From positions 992,001-1,056,000 of the forward strand of contig JAYJMM010000106.1 of NCBI GenBank assembly GCA_037349105.1: DNA of 64,000 nt, in the 5' to 3' direction. The number at the start of each line of letters is the position of its first letter. The first letter of the stretch is position 1. Below are positions 1-10,760 of this stretch, piece after piece. The translations under genes and the position numbers were made by a program. The notes under the pieces were generated by a model. That model did no database searches, was not told where the DNA came from, and was given only the letters and a program-made list of their open reading frames with translations. This DNA comes from Limnomonas spitsbergensis. Lineage: Eukaryota > Chlorophyta > Chlorophyceae > Chlamydomonadales.

Positions 1-49
1 GGTGCAAAAAAGTGTGGACAAGGGATATCTGTATCTGTGGTGCTTACAG

Positions 50-3000
50 GTGCAATATGTGGAGAGGGCAGGGAATGAGCTCAACAGCTTTGCCGCCATT
101 GCTGCGCACGGGCCACCTCCCCAGGTACGGATTTGGTCCCCCAGATCAGGAGTGTTTTGAATATTTGAAAATATTTGAATGAATAAACACCGGCGATTAT
201 AATTGGCTTCCCTCGTGCATGGATGTTTTGTTAATTTACGTTTCTACCCTTGAGTTATAAAAAGGACAACAGCGCTGCATTCCAGCCTGACACTGGCGCT
301 GACAAACGAGCATTAGCAATTCAATTAATCCCTTGCCGGAAACAACATTAATCTTGGAGGAAAGCAATTTGAATCTGCTGTTTCGAGCTTTCAGACATTA
401 TTTCCCCTCTGTTATTGTTGCAGCTCATGTCATGCTTCTTCTTTTGCCATTTGCTGGTTGTTTTTCTTCCGCAGTGTCTGCCATTCTTCATGCCAAGTTC
501 ATCTGTTCCATAGATTCAACTAATGCGTTCTTCCTGCCTTATTCTTCGCTTTCTTTTGTGGTCGCATCAGGCGACTGGAGGTGCGTCCGGCGCGGAGGAC
601 GGCGAGAGGCTGTCAGGAGAGGAGGATGAGGACGACGAGGAGGACAGCAAGAGCACCTCCGCCTTGAACATGGTCAGGTCAGGGCAGCGCTTGCGGCTAC
701 CTGCGGCCAAACCGCTCGGTCGGGGGTTCTCCGTTTGGTCCATTCTGAAGGTGATTAAGGCCTGTAGAACATAGAACCTGAAATAGAACCTAGAACCTGA
801 AGGCAGCTTATCCCTGAAGGTGGCTGAACCCTGAATCCTTGACCTTGAAGGTGGCTTGACCCTGAAAGTGGCTGAATCCTGAAGGTGGCTGAACCCTGAA
901 AGTGGTTTATCTCTAGAGGTGGCTTGACCCTGAAGCTGGCTTGACCCTGAAAGTGGCTGAACCCTGAATCCTTGACCCTGAAGCTGGCTTGACCCTGAAA
1001 GTGGCTGAACCCTGAATCCTTGACCCTGAAGGTGGCTGAACCCTGAAAGTTGCTGAATCCTGGAGGTGGCTGAACCCTGAAGGTGGTTTATCCCTAGAGG
1101 TGACTGAATACTGAAAGTTGCTGCATCCTGGAAGTGGCTGAACCCAGAAGGTGGTCATCCCTAGAGGTGGCTGTACCCTGAATCCTCAACCCTGAAGGTA
1201 GCGAATACTCAACTATGAATGTGCCTGCTTCAGTTTTGTTTAAAGCATGCCAGACCGTCTTTGAAGCAAGCTGGGATGCCCCCTAGTTTAGGGTTAAGTT
1301 TCTTTTTTGAAGTCAGCTGGGATGCCCCCTAGTGGACAGCCAAGAACCTTCTGGGACCCAAATTTTATTCTTAGTGCGCTCTAGCAATCCCGATGATTCT
1401 CTAAAGCGTGACGCGCACCCCGCGACTTGCGCTGTCAAGAAGATGAACTTGAACAGCTGCTAAGAAAATGGGCTTGTGCTGCTAAGGAAATGTACTTGGA
1501 CTAGGACTTTTTAAAGTCAGCTGGGATGCCCTCTAGTGGAGAAGTACTTTGGGGACTTGTGCTGTCCAGAAAATGAACTTGGACAGCCTACCCAGTGCCC
1601 TTGGTATGAAAATGCTCCGTGAGCCCCCTTTGCTCGCCCCCTCGCTTTCAGATGAGGCCAAGGGCTTTGGAATCTTTCACCCCTCTGCCTTAAAGGATCT
1701 CCCAGACCCTTTGCCTGATCTGAAGACGACCCAGTGCGCTTGCCATGCATTCCCTTTGCTCGCCCCCTCGCTTTCAGAACATGATTGGCAAGGACCTGAC
1801 CAAGATCACCATGCCCGCCACCATCAATGAGCCTCTGGACATGTTACAGAGGTGGGTCTTGTGTGAAGGACAGGCTATAGGTGAAGGACATGTTACACAG
1901 GTGAGTGATAGCCTCATGGTGAAGGACATGTTACAGAGGTGGTTACAGCGTGTAAAAGGATCCTCATTCCTTCAAACCCTATTTACGTGCCCTAGGAGTG
2001 GGTTTTTAGGTGAAAGACATGTTGTAGACCTAGGGTGCAGCAAATCTGAGGACCCCTAAACCCTATTTACATGCTCTGAGGGTGGGTTTTAGATGAAGGA
2101 CCTGTTACAGTGGTGGGCACAGCGTGTTAAAGGAACCCTAAACCCTCGTCGCATCCTCCAGGAATTGGATTTAGGTGAAGGACATGCTGCAGAGGTGGGG
2201 TTCAGAAAACCAGGACCCTAATTCGGAGGCGCGCCCCCCACCCATCCCCCCTCGGTTCGCCTTGCAGGCTGGCGGAGACGTTTGAGTACCATGGCCTCGT
2301 GGACAAGGCGGCTGGAGAGCAGACGGACAGCGCCACACGCATGATGTTGGTGGCTGTCTGGCAGCTCAGCTGCTACAACAGCCAGGTATGAAAGCTCACA
2401 CTGTTTAAGAGTTTGGTGTGAATGACATCGCCACACGCATGGCGCACGATGTTGGTGGCAGTCTGGCAGCTTAGCTGCTAGAACAGCCAGGTGTGAAATC
2501 CCACGCTTTTAGAGCTGGGTCTGAATGACAGCGCCACACACATGACGCATGATGTAGATGGCAGTCTGGCAGCTCATCTTCTAGAACAGCCAGGTGTGAA
2601 CGACAGCGCCAAGTGCATGCTATCCGCGGTGGTCGGGCAGGTCAGCTGCTTTTTGATAGCCCAGGCGTGATTCGCATCCCCTCCACCCCTGCAAAGCCCC
2701 TGCTTTTGCCTTTGACTGCTTTGGGGCCTGAGCGTGACTTATCTTCATGCTCTGCCCCTCCCGCTTTTGCTCTGACAGCCTGAGCGTGACTTATCTGAAT
2801 GCTCTGCCCCCCCCCCGCTTTTGTCTTGACAGCCTTAGTACGACCTCCAGACCATCACCCTTTGAATGGCCCCACTGTTGCCTTCAACTGCTTGAGCCTG
2901 AGCGTGCCTTATCTGAACGCTCTGCCTGTCTACTTTGTCTTGACAGCCTAGGCGTGACCTCCAGCCCTCACTTCATTCCCCTGCATGGCCCCACTGTTGC

Positions 3001-6000
3001 CTTCGACTGCTTGAGCCTGAGCGTGCCTTATCTGAATGCTCTGCCTGTCTACTTTGTCTTGACAGCCTAGGCGTGACCTCCAGCCCTCACTTCATTCCCC
3101 TGCATGGCCCCGCTGTTGCCTTCGACTGCTTGAGCCTGAGCGTGCCTTATCTGAATGCTCTGCCCCACCCCCCTGCTTTTGTCTTGACAGCCTTAGTGCG
3201 ACCCCCTGCCCCTCAACCCCCTGCATGGCCTCCGCTTTTTATTTTGAATGCTTGAGCCTGGGACCGACAAACCTGAATGTTGTGCACCCCCCTCCCCCCC
3301 CGCGCTGTCTTGACAGCCTAAGCGTGACCTCAAGCCCTTCACCCCCCTGCATAGCCCTTGCGTTTGCCTTTGACTGCTTGAGCCTGAGCGTGCCTTATCT
3401 GAATGCTCAGCCCCACCCCCCTGCTTTTGTCTTGACAGCCTTAGTGCGACCTCCAGCCCCTCAACCCCCTGCATAGCCCTTGCGTTTGCCTTTGACTGCT
3501 TGAGCCTGAGCGTGACTTACCTGAATGTTGTGCCTGTCCTCTTTGCCTTGACAGCCTAAGCGTGATCTGAAGCCCTTCAACCCCCTGCTGGGGGAGACCT
3601 ACGAGTGGCAGTCACAGGACGGCTCAGTCAAGTGAGTGAGGACACACCTGGAGTGGCAGTGAGTGAGGGCATGCCTGGAGTGGCAGTCCCAGGACGGCTC
3701 AGCAAGGGCAGTGAGGGCACACCTGGGTGGATTTGGGATGAGGTTTTCCCAGGACCGCCCATTCAAGTGAGTGAGGGCACACCTGAGTGGATCTGGGATG
3801 AGGTTTTCCCAGGACCACCCAGTCAAGTGAGTGAGGGCACACCTGGGTGGATCTGGGATGACGTTTTCCCAGGACCGCCCAGTCGAGTGAGTGAGGGCAC
3901 ACCTGGGTGGATCTGGGATGAGGTTTTCCCAGGACCGCCCAGTCGAGTGAGTGAGGGCACACCTGTGTGGATCTGGGATGAGGTTTTCCCAGGACCGCCC
4001 AGTCGAGTGAGTGAGGGCACACCTGGGTGGATCTGGGATGACGTTTTCCCAGGACCACCTAGTCAAGTGAGTGAGGGCACACCTGTGTGGATCTGGGATG
4101 AGGTTTTCCCAGGACCGCCCAGTCGAGTGAGTGAGGGCACACCTGAGTGGATCTGGGATGACATTTTCCCAGGACCGCCCAGTCGAGTGAGTGAGGGCAC
4201 ACCTGGGTGGATCTGGGATGAGGTTTTCCCAGGACCGCTCAGCAAGGGCAGTACGGGCACACCTGAGTGGATTTGGAATGAGGTTTTCCCAGGACAGCTC
4301 AGCAAGGGCAGTACGGGCACACCTGGGTGGATCTGGGATGAGGTTTTCCCAGGACCGCTCAGCAAGGGCAGTACGGGCACACCTGAGTGGATTTGGAATG
4401 AGGTTTTCCCAGGACAGCTCAGCAAGGGCAGTACGGGCACACCTGGGTGGATCTGGGATGAGGTTTTCCCAGGACAGCTCAGCAAGGGCAGTACGGGCAC
4501 ACCTGAGTGGATTTGGAATGAGGTTTTCCCAGGACAGCTCAGCAAGGGCAGTACGGGCACACCTGGGTGGATCTGGGATGAGGTTTTCCCAGGACAGCTC
4601 AGCAAGGGCAGTACGGGCACACCTGGGTGGATCTGGGATGAGGTTTTCCCAGGACAGCTCAGCAAGGGCAGTACGGGCACACCTGGGTGGATCTGGGATG
4701 AGGTTTTCCCAGGACAGCTCAGCAAGGGCAGTACGGGCACACCTGGGTGGATTTGGAATGAGGTTTTCCCAGGACAGCTCAGCAAGGGCAGTACGGGCAC
4801 ACCTGGGTGGATCTGGAATGAGGTTTTCCCAGGACAGCTCAGCAAGGGCAGTACGGGCACACCTGTGTGGATCTGGGATGAGGTTTTCCCAGGACAGCTC
4901 AGCAAGGGCAGTACGGGCACACCTGGGTGGATTTGGGATGACGTTTTCCCAGGACAGCTCAGCAAGGGCAGTACGGGCACACTTTAACGGTGGATGTTCA
5001 TGCGAACCCCTTTGCATGTTGCATTCGCCTTGATTGTTTCCATCATGGCCAACGTACGTCTGATTTCGGTGATCAATGTGACATTGTTTCCCTCATGCCT
5101 CATTCCCTAGGTACCTCTGTGAGCAGGTCAGCCACCACCCGCCGGTATCAGCTTACCATGCACATGGAGGCGGGCCGTCTGGGAAGCCATGGGAGGTGCA
5201 GGTGAGGCCATGCATGGGAGGTGCAGGTGGGACCATGCATGGGAGGTGCAGGTGAGGCCATGCATGGGAGGTGCAGGTGAGGCCATGCATGGGAGGTGCA
5301 GGTGGGACCATGCATGGGAGGTGCATGTGAGACCATGCATGGGAGGTGCATGTGAGACCATGCATGGGAGGTGCAGGTGAGACCATGCATGGGAGGTGCA
5401 GGTGAGACCATGCATGGGAGGTGCAGGTGAGACCATGCATGGGAGGTGCAGGTGAGACCATGCATGGGAGGTGCAGGTGAGACCATGCATGGGAGGTGCA
5501 GGTGAGACCATGCATGGGAGGTGCATGTGAGACCATGCATGGGAGGTGCATGTGAGACCATGCATGGAAGGTGCAGGTGAGACCATGCTTGGGAGGTGCA
5601 GGTGAGACCATGCATGGGAGGTGCAGGTGAGACAATGCATGGGAGGTGCAGGTGAGACCTTGCATGGGAGGTGCAGGTGAGGCCATGCATGGGAGGTGCA
5701 GGTGAGGCCATGCATGGGAGGTGCAGGTGAGACAATGCATGGGAGGTGCAGGTGAGACCATGCATGGGAGGGGCAGGTGAGACCATGCATGGGAGGTGCA
5801 GGTGAGACCATGCATGGGAGGTGCAGGTGAGACCATGCATGGGAGGTGCAGGTGAGGCCATGCATGGGAGGTGCAGGTGAGGCCATGCATGGGAGGTGCA
5901 GGTGGGACCATGCATGGGAGGTGCAGGTGAGACCATGCATGGGAGGTGCAGGTGAGACCATGCATGGGAGGTGCAGGTGAGGCCATGCATGGGAGGTGCA

Positions 6001-9000
6001 GGTGAGGCCATGCATGGGAGGTGCAGGTGGGACCATGCATGGGAGGTGCAGGTGAGACCTTGCATGGGAGGTGCATGGGAGTTCATGCATGGGGCCTGTA
6101 TGCATCATCTGGGCTCCTGATTCTGTGTAACTGCCTCCGCAGGGCGAGTTTGAGATCAAGACCAAGTTCTGGGGCAAGAGCATAGAGCTCATCCTCCTGG
6201 GCTGCGAGTCCCTCAAGCTGCATGAGTTTGACGAGGAGTACAGGTGGGAGAAGGAAATACGGGTGTGTGTGGGGGGGGGGGGGGGCTTCCATCCCTCCTT
6301 GCTGGCTGAGCCCCTACTCCATTTTCCTGTGGGATTTAGGGTGTAGAAAATGCCATAGCAGCCAACGAGGACTACATGAACGTAAGGGGGTGGGCAAGCT
6401 CGATGTTCACTTAAGCTGCACTGGCATTTTCTACGAAGACATCATGCACCTCCTTCCTGTCCTTTATGTTCCACACCTCCACACCCCTACACTTGTGTAA
6501 CAACTTTCAGTCCACACTGTCCAGTCTGCCTTTTCCGTCCATCGTCTCTGATGATTCCTTGAAAACAGTCCGCCCAACCGCCAGCTCGCATCTCCTCCTG
6601 TTCTTAATGATCCGCCAAAGCCCCATTTCCCCTTCAAGGTATACGGACCGGGACTTGGGCGTCTCTTCAACCTGTACTTCCCCAAATCCAACCTGTACTT
6701 CCATGGGCGTTTTTCTCATTCTTATTTGAGGCTAAAAACTTGTGTTTGTTTTTTGGCTACCAGTCCACCTTAAGCAGGCCGCCCCGCGGCCGCAGAAGGC
6801 TTGATTGGGACAAACCTGGACCGGGTTATGATTGGTTGTCTAAGTGGCATGGCTGGCCACAATGGGGCCGCTAGCCAGAGGCCGGAGTGTAGCTGACATG
6901 TAGCTGATTTACGAAAATGAAACACTGGTTTTAACAAAAGTTTTTATCGGCTGCAGGTGGAACCGCGCAACCATCTGCGTCCAGGACATCATCATGGGCA
7001 ACTTCTGGGCCGAGGTGTATGGCAAGGTCAACATTGTGAACCGGAAGACGGGTGAGCCAGGCGGGTGATGCACGTTCGTAATTTATTAGTTAGGAGTGAA
7101 ATTACTTACGGTAGCGGTATGTTTGATGTGCGTAATTAAATTGTAATTAGTTATGTTAAAGATCGAATTATCTGAAGTTTAACATTGTGAACCGGAGGAA
7201 TGGTGAGCTATGCATGTGATCAAAGTTCGTAATTTATTAGTAGGGGTAAAATTAGTTGCGGTTTCAATATGCATGATGTGCGTAATTAATTTGTAATCAG
7301 TAATGTAAAAGATAGCCTGCTCGTTAAAGAAGGGGGAAAAAACAGCATCAAGGAACAGAAAGCATGCCTTATGGGCGCTCGCCAATTCGAGGATTGAGGC
7401 CTTGGAAAATGTGTTTTTCGTGTCCGCAATCTTCTCTATTACATCTGTGCCCGCTCATCCCTGCTGTGGTGCCAGCCAAGAGCAGGTGATGTTGCCGAGC
7501 CCTCCAAATCGCGTCGATCTGCCGGCCCCTTTTCAATGTCGCCCCGGCCCTTACCATCTCCCACACCCGCCCCTTGCTGTGCCACTTGCCGCGAACTAGT
7601 GACGTGGCTGTGATCAAAACTCAAGTGGTGCAGAGGACCACTGGGTGATTCCTGGGCCCTTATGTGTCCCCACTCGCTACCTGATGTATGTGAATCCAGA
7701 CCTCCAAATGAGTCATGTCCGCCTGCCCCTTCTTAATGTCGTCCCCTCTGAATTGGGTGACGTCAAGGACTAGGAGGTGTATAATATAGTGCTGACGTTG
7801 TCCACGCTGGGCATGGGGCCACGGAGTGCGCATCATGCCAGCAGCTTCGGCCGCAGACCAAACTACGGCGGCTTCATCTGCAATGGCCAGGCTGAAGCGC
7901 TGTAGGCCCTGCTCACCGCGGGCCAGCGTGCCGCTATAAATGTGTGCCTTACCAGCTCTCCATGTCAGGATGGTTCGGCTGGTTCTTGCTGGCTGGGCAG
8001 CGTCAGGCTGACCTCCCCTCACGTCTATGCCGCAGCGGTATCGGCATAATATCGTCCCCTCTGAATTGGGTGACGTGGCTGTGTTCAAGACTCAGCTCGT
8101 GCAGAGGACGACTTGTGGGTTTAGATTTGATGTCTGCCTGCCCCTTCTTAATGTCTTCCCCCCCCTCTCAATCAGGTGACGTGGCTGCACTGAACCTTAA
8201 CCCTAAACCCTACCCACCCCCTCTCAATCAGGTGACGTGGCTGCACTGAATCTCAAATCGTGCAAGGGGCGGCAGGCTGACCGCGGCAACTTTGAGGGCA
8301 GCGTGCGCAACGGGGCTGGCAAGGAGGTGTATAAGCTGTTCGGCAGCACTATGGACAAGGTGGGCCAAGTTGAAGAATCCTTGTGTACAAGCCGTCACAC
8401 CTAAAAGGTGGATGGTTCGTCTTAACCCCAAAGTCCTTAGAGACCCCATTTCATGCAGTCGCCACTCGCCAGTTTGCCACACTTCCTCGGCTCATTGGCT
8501 CATCGCTCATTTTAACCCTACAATCTGACAGACCTCGTTTGAGATGGTTGATTCACTCTTGGGGCTCATACTTTGATTAAATCCTGGGCTCAGTAAGAAC
8601 AGTGTCAAACAAGATCCCAACCTGGGGATCCCAGCCCTTATGACTTTCTTCAACACCTCCCTCATCACCTGAGTATGAACATTTGCGTACAAGGTCCCGA
8701 CCTTCAGGATTGCTGGTTTGTTTGGATTTAATTGATGATTTGTTTAAATTGGATTGATGTTTGCTGAAACACCGAGGTCTGAATGCAGTGGTCGCCACAC
8801 TTGTGTGGATGGTTTGTTTCAGCCCTGGACAATTAAGCGGAGCACCCCTCACACTTCCACACCGCGGCGCGCAGGTGTACGCCCAACTGACACCGGAGGC
8901 CGCGGCTGCTAGGGGAGGCAGTACAGAGCCGGTGCTGATGTGGCAGAAGGACCCTTACCCAGAGGACAGCGAAGTGCAGTACAATTTCACAAAGTGAGCT

Positions 9001-10612
9001 GCAGGTTTCGGGTTAAGTTTAGGGTTTAGGTCAAGGTTGCGGTACAGAGGCGTACTGCAACCACTACTGATCATGATGCTCTGGAATTGTCACTCCCCAC
9101 CAACGTGCTGATGTACAGACAAGAGTGCATCTCACAACTACCACCTCGAACCGGCCAAACGATCCTCTCTACCCCGCCTAGATCCCGGGGTGCCATGTTC
9201 CTGCTCTCTCACATAGGAGGATGGCATGGCTGCACCATGGTCCAGGCTGTGCATGGTAGCTGGAATCAAGATAAGTCATTGCCTTCCAGCCCCACGCGGC
9301 CGAGCGTTCAGCAGGGCCCAGCGGGCATGTACAAATCTAAACCACCACCCCACCCAAAATTTCAAACCGCAGATTTCCCATCGCAGCCTGATCGGCTTAT
9401 TTTTCAAGCCATTAATCCTGAACTGTGAACCACTGCTTTGCTTTTGCCCCCCCCCCCTCTGGGGAGGTAATAGTTCTGAGCCACACTCCTCTCCAATGCG
9501 CTGAAGGAATTTTGCAGATGAACAGATGTACAGATGTACGGATCCCCCCCTCACCCCCTCACCCACTTTCGTACCGCAGGTTTGCCATTGCCCTGAATGA
9601 CCCCGGGGATGTGATTGTGCCGAGCCTTGCACCAACAGACGCTCGGTTCCGGCCCGACCAGCGAGCGCTCGAGGTTGGTGACTGGGTGTGTGGACAGGAG
9701 TGTAAATTGGTGACTGGGTGTGTGGACAGGAGTGTGAATCAGACCTCGTCGAGGGGGATTCAGGTTTGAGGGTGACAGATTGAAGGGTGTGGGTCAGGCC
9801 TCTGTCCCTAGCACAGACATAGATGCATGGATGCATGGCAGAGGGGTGCATGGATGCATGGATGCATGCACGGCAAAAGGGTGGGGGGCTGCTGGGAAGC
9901 CAGTGCTTCAACAAGCTGGGTGGTCTGGGCTGCTGAGTCCTCCCTGTATCGCGTGTACTTCTTGTCCGGTGCAAATGTACCGCTTGTACATCTTGTAGGT
10001 GGGTGAGTTTGAGCGAGCCACGACGGAGAAGCTGCGTCTGGAGGAGAAGCAGCGGCAGGTCCGCCATGCGCTCAAAGACGCCGGGCAGGAGTACCGCCCG
10101 CTGTGGTTTGAGCAGCAGGCAGCCCCGCCTCCCGTCAAGGTGGGGATGAGAGGTTTGGGGTCGAGGAATCGGGTCAAGGCACCTCGAGTACCGCCTGCTG
10201 TGGTTTGAGCAGCGAGTAGGCCCGCCTTCCGTCAAGGTGGGGATGAGAGGTTTGAGATCTTCTCATGACCAGGACTCTTGCCACCCGTAGTTGTCGCATA
10301 TCTCATATTTGGTCTCCTCATGACCAGGACCCCTGCCACCCGTCGCTCTTTCTTCATGCATGGGGCCTCCTCATGACCCAGACCCTTGCCAACCGTTGCT
10401 CTTTTAGTCCTTTGTCGCATGTGTGGCCTCCTCATGACCCCGACCCTGGCTGCTTGCCCCTCCTCTGTCTTTCGCAGTCTGGTTATCGATCTGCTCCAAA
10501 GCCAGCAATGACGCGGTCAGTGGAGGAGGAGGGTTTTGTGTGGGCGTTCAACAACGAATACTGGCAGAGGCGGAAGGCCAAAGACTGGACAACCTGCCCA
10601 GACCTGTATTGA
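50..10612 (+). CDS. Oxysterol-binding protein-related protein (ORP), 5' partial
   Basis: Lipid-transfer protein of the oxysterol-binding family. Thirteen exons: 50-124, 571-750, 1778-1851, 2268-2385, 3555-3631, 5111-5201, 6143-6243, 6957-7051, 8232-8359, 8875-8993, 9580-9673, 9999-10139, 10478-10612. All junctions are GT-AG and all phases agree, giving 475 residues before TGA. In order: an acidic stretch (about 40-55), LPAAKPLGRGFSVWSILK (68-85), LTKITMPATINEPLDMLQR (92-110), KPFNPLLGETYEW (155-167), the family signature EQVSHHPP (179-186), DIIMGNFWAEVYGK, RFRPDQRALE and EKLRLEEKQRQ. The signature His pair contacts PI4P in known members. Members exchange sterol or another lipid for PI4P at membrane contact sites; the ligand here cannot be told. 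A PH domain, if present, would lie upstream of the window. The introns hold arrays derived from the exon edges. Identity is secure; the start is missing. Confidence 0.93.
751..1200 (+). repeat. Intron array seeded by exon end CTGAAG|GTG
   Basis: The exon ends in CTGAAG followed by the donor GTGATT. The next 450 bases reiterate ctgaaggtggctgaacc and variants (ctgaagctggcttgacc, ctgaaagtggctgaacc) in units of roughly 16-32 bases. The shared core is the exon end plus GTGG. The minus-strand reading frame over 913-1158 is only a product of this repeat. Confidence 0.8.
1385..1777 (+). repeat. Duplicated 3' splice region before the third ORP exon
   Basis: The pyrimidine tract and acceptor tttgctcgccccctcgcttt-cag occurs at about 1629-1651 and again at 1756-1777, just before the real exon (1778). 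Looser copies of aagatgaacttgga-type sequence, resembling the exon start, lie at about 1439-1580. Two usable acceptors are therefore present; only the second continues into a frame that fits the family. Confidence 0.6.
1852..2215 (+). repeat. Serial copies of the third ORP exon's end and donor
   Basis: The exon ends ctggacatgttacagag|gtggg. Five looser copies of the form gaaggacatgttacagaggt follow (about 1884, 1921, 2012, 2095 and 2178), spaced 40-90 bases. Several keep a GT at the donor position. They fill most of the 416-base intron. Confidence 0.75.
2418..2670 (+). repeat. Three decayed copies of the fourth ORP exon's 3' end
   Basis: About 70 bases of exon end, from gacagcgccacacgcatgat to the donor after aacagccag, recur at about 2425-2495, 2528-2600 and 2605-2670 inside the following intron. 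The copies carry substitutions and in-frame stops, so they are not alternative exons, but at least two keep CAG|GTGTGA at the donor. Confidence 0.8.
2740..3554 (+). repeat. Serial copies of the fifth ORP exon's acceptor and start
   Basis: Seven diverged copies of cttgacagcctaagcgtgac plus flanking pyrimidine-rich DNA (about 2774, 2830, 2939, 3058, 3184, 3310 and 3432) precede the true exon at 3555. Spacing is about 110-125 bases. Each copy includes the AG acceptor and the first 10-30 exon bases, then diverges before the KPFNPLLGETYE coding part. Confidence 0.8.
3640..4985 (+). repeat. 60-bp minisatellite in ORP intron, about 22 units
   Basis: The unit resembles the exon edge caggacggctcagtcaa|gtgagtgagg with added sequence. 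Two subtypes lie in separate blocks: about nine units with cccagtcgagtgagtgaggg, which keep the donor-like AGTGAGTGAG, then about thirteen with ctcagcaagggcagtacggg, which have lost it. Because 60 is divisible by three, several reading frames stay open on both strands for 300-470 codons; none resembles a protein family. Confidence 0.92.
5186..6078 (+). repeat. 25-bp minisatellite in ORP intron, about 35 units
   Basis: The unit gggaggtgcaggtgagacca + tgcat repeats the end of the exon at 5111-5201 (gggaggtgcag) plus its donor (gtgagg). Nearly every unit holds CAG|GTGAGA, CAG|GTGAGG or CAG|GTGGGA, good 5' splice site sequences, so the real donor is followed by some thirty equivalents. Variants (gtgaggcca, gtgagacca, gtgggacca, gcatgtgag) are intermixed, which suggests repeated homogenisation. 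Open frames on the minus strand are by-products. Confidence 0.93.
6768..6945 (+). mobile_element. SINE-like short dispersed repeat, copy 1
   Basis: About 178 bases inside an ORP intron. Core features are gcttgattgggacaaacctg, a ggcatggctggccacaatgg block and a tail gtagctgacatgtagctga. Clear relatives occur at 45110-45292 and 57540-57690 (same strand) and at 20560-20915, 21655-21830 and 50500-50720 (opposite strand). No coding capacity. Confidence 0.7.
7020..7325 (+). repeat. 150-bp duplication of exon end in ORP intron
   Basis: The end of the exon at 6957-7051 (aacattgtgaaccggaagac, then ggtgag) and the following AT-rich DNA recur once from about 7180 (aacattgtgaaccggaggaa, tggtgag), followed by the same order of cgttcgtaatttattag and gatgtgcgtaattaa. 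A direct duplication of about 150 bases that spans the splice donor. Confidence 0.8.
7600..8250 (+). repeat. Serial copies of the acceptor before the ninth ORP exon
   Basis: Variants of gggtgacgtggctg, which is the start of the exon at 8232 with its AG, occur at about 7598, 7756, 8068, 8176 and 8231 (the real one). Some copies extend through ctcaagtcgtgcagagg, matching ctcaaatcgtgcaagg of the exon. The rest of 7052-8231 holds no gene that I can see. Confidence 0.7.
9184..9345 (+). repeat. Dispersed repeat family D, copy in ORP intron
   Basis: Contains gatggcatggctgcaccatg, gcatggtagctggaatcaag and ccccacgcggccgagcg in that order. The same order occurs at about 11305-11420 and 13195-13372 outside the gene, with 75-85 percent similarity by eye. 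No coding capacity and no clear ends. Confidence 0.7.
9674..9760 (+). repeat. Short duplication after the eleventh ORP exon
   Basis: The donor-proximal stretch ttggtgactgggtgtgtgga is repeated directly about 36 bases later. It starts at the exon-intron boundary (ctcgag|gttggt), so this is a small case of the edge-copy pattern. Further on, 9820-9880 is a gatgcatg-rich simple repeat. Confidence 0.65.
10180..10445 (+). repeat. Exon-end copy and minisatellite in last ORP intron
   Basis: Positions 10180-10251 repeat the last 60 bases of the exon at 9999-10139 (gtaccgcctgctgtggtttg to cgtcaaggtggggatgagag), donor included. From 10264 to 10445 a unit of about 57 bases starting cctcatgaccaggaccct repeats three to four times. 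Confidence 0.8.
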
Positions 10613-10760
10613 CAGGGTGGGTAGGGTGGCTGTAGTGGGCCATAGACTGGACAACGTACCCAGACCTGTCTGGACAGGGGTAGGGTGGCTGTAATAGGCC
10701 AAAAAGTGTGAGGCGTGTCCTGACAAGTATTGACCGGGTGGGAAAAACTGGGATAGACCA
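10613..10760 (+). repeat. Copies of the ORP terminal exon end beyond the stop codon
   Basis: The last coding bases, gactggacaacctgcccaga then cctgtattgacagg, recur as tagactggacaacgtaccca + gacctgtctggacagg (about 10645-10680) and more loosely near 10700-10740. TGTAA, the usual chlorophyte polyadenylation hexamer-like signal, occurs at 10690. The edge copying here involves no splice site. Confidence 0.7.

Noticed and set aside
3599..5017. Open frames of 300-470 codons on both strands (repeats such as ARTALAELSWENLIPDPPRC)
   Set aside because: They lie wholly in the 60-bp minisatellite; a unit divisible by three keeps several frames open at once. The region is an intron of a gene whose flanking exons join in phase.
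5128..6216. Minus-strand open frames of 300-360 codons (SPAPPMHGLTCTSHAW-type repeats)
   Set aside because: Product of the 25-bp minisatellite (75-bp protein period), lying across an ORP intron and two exons on the other strand.
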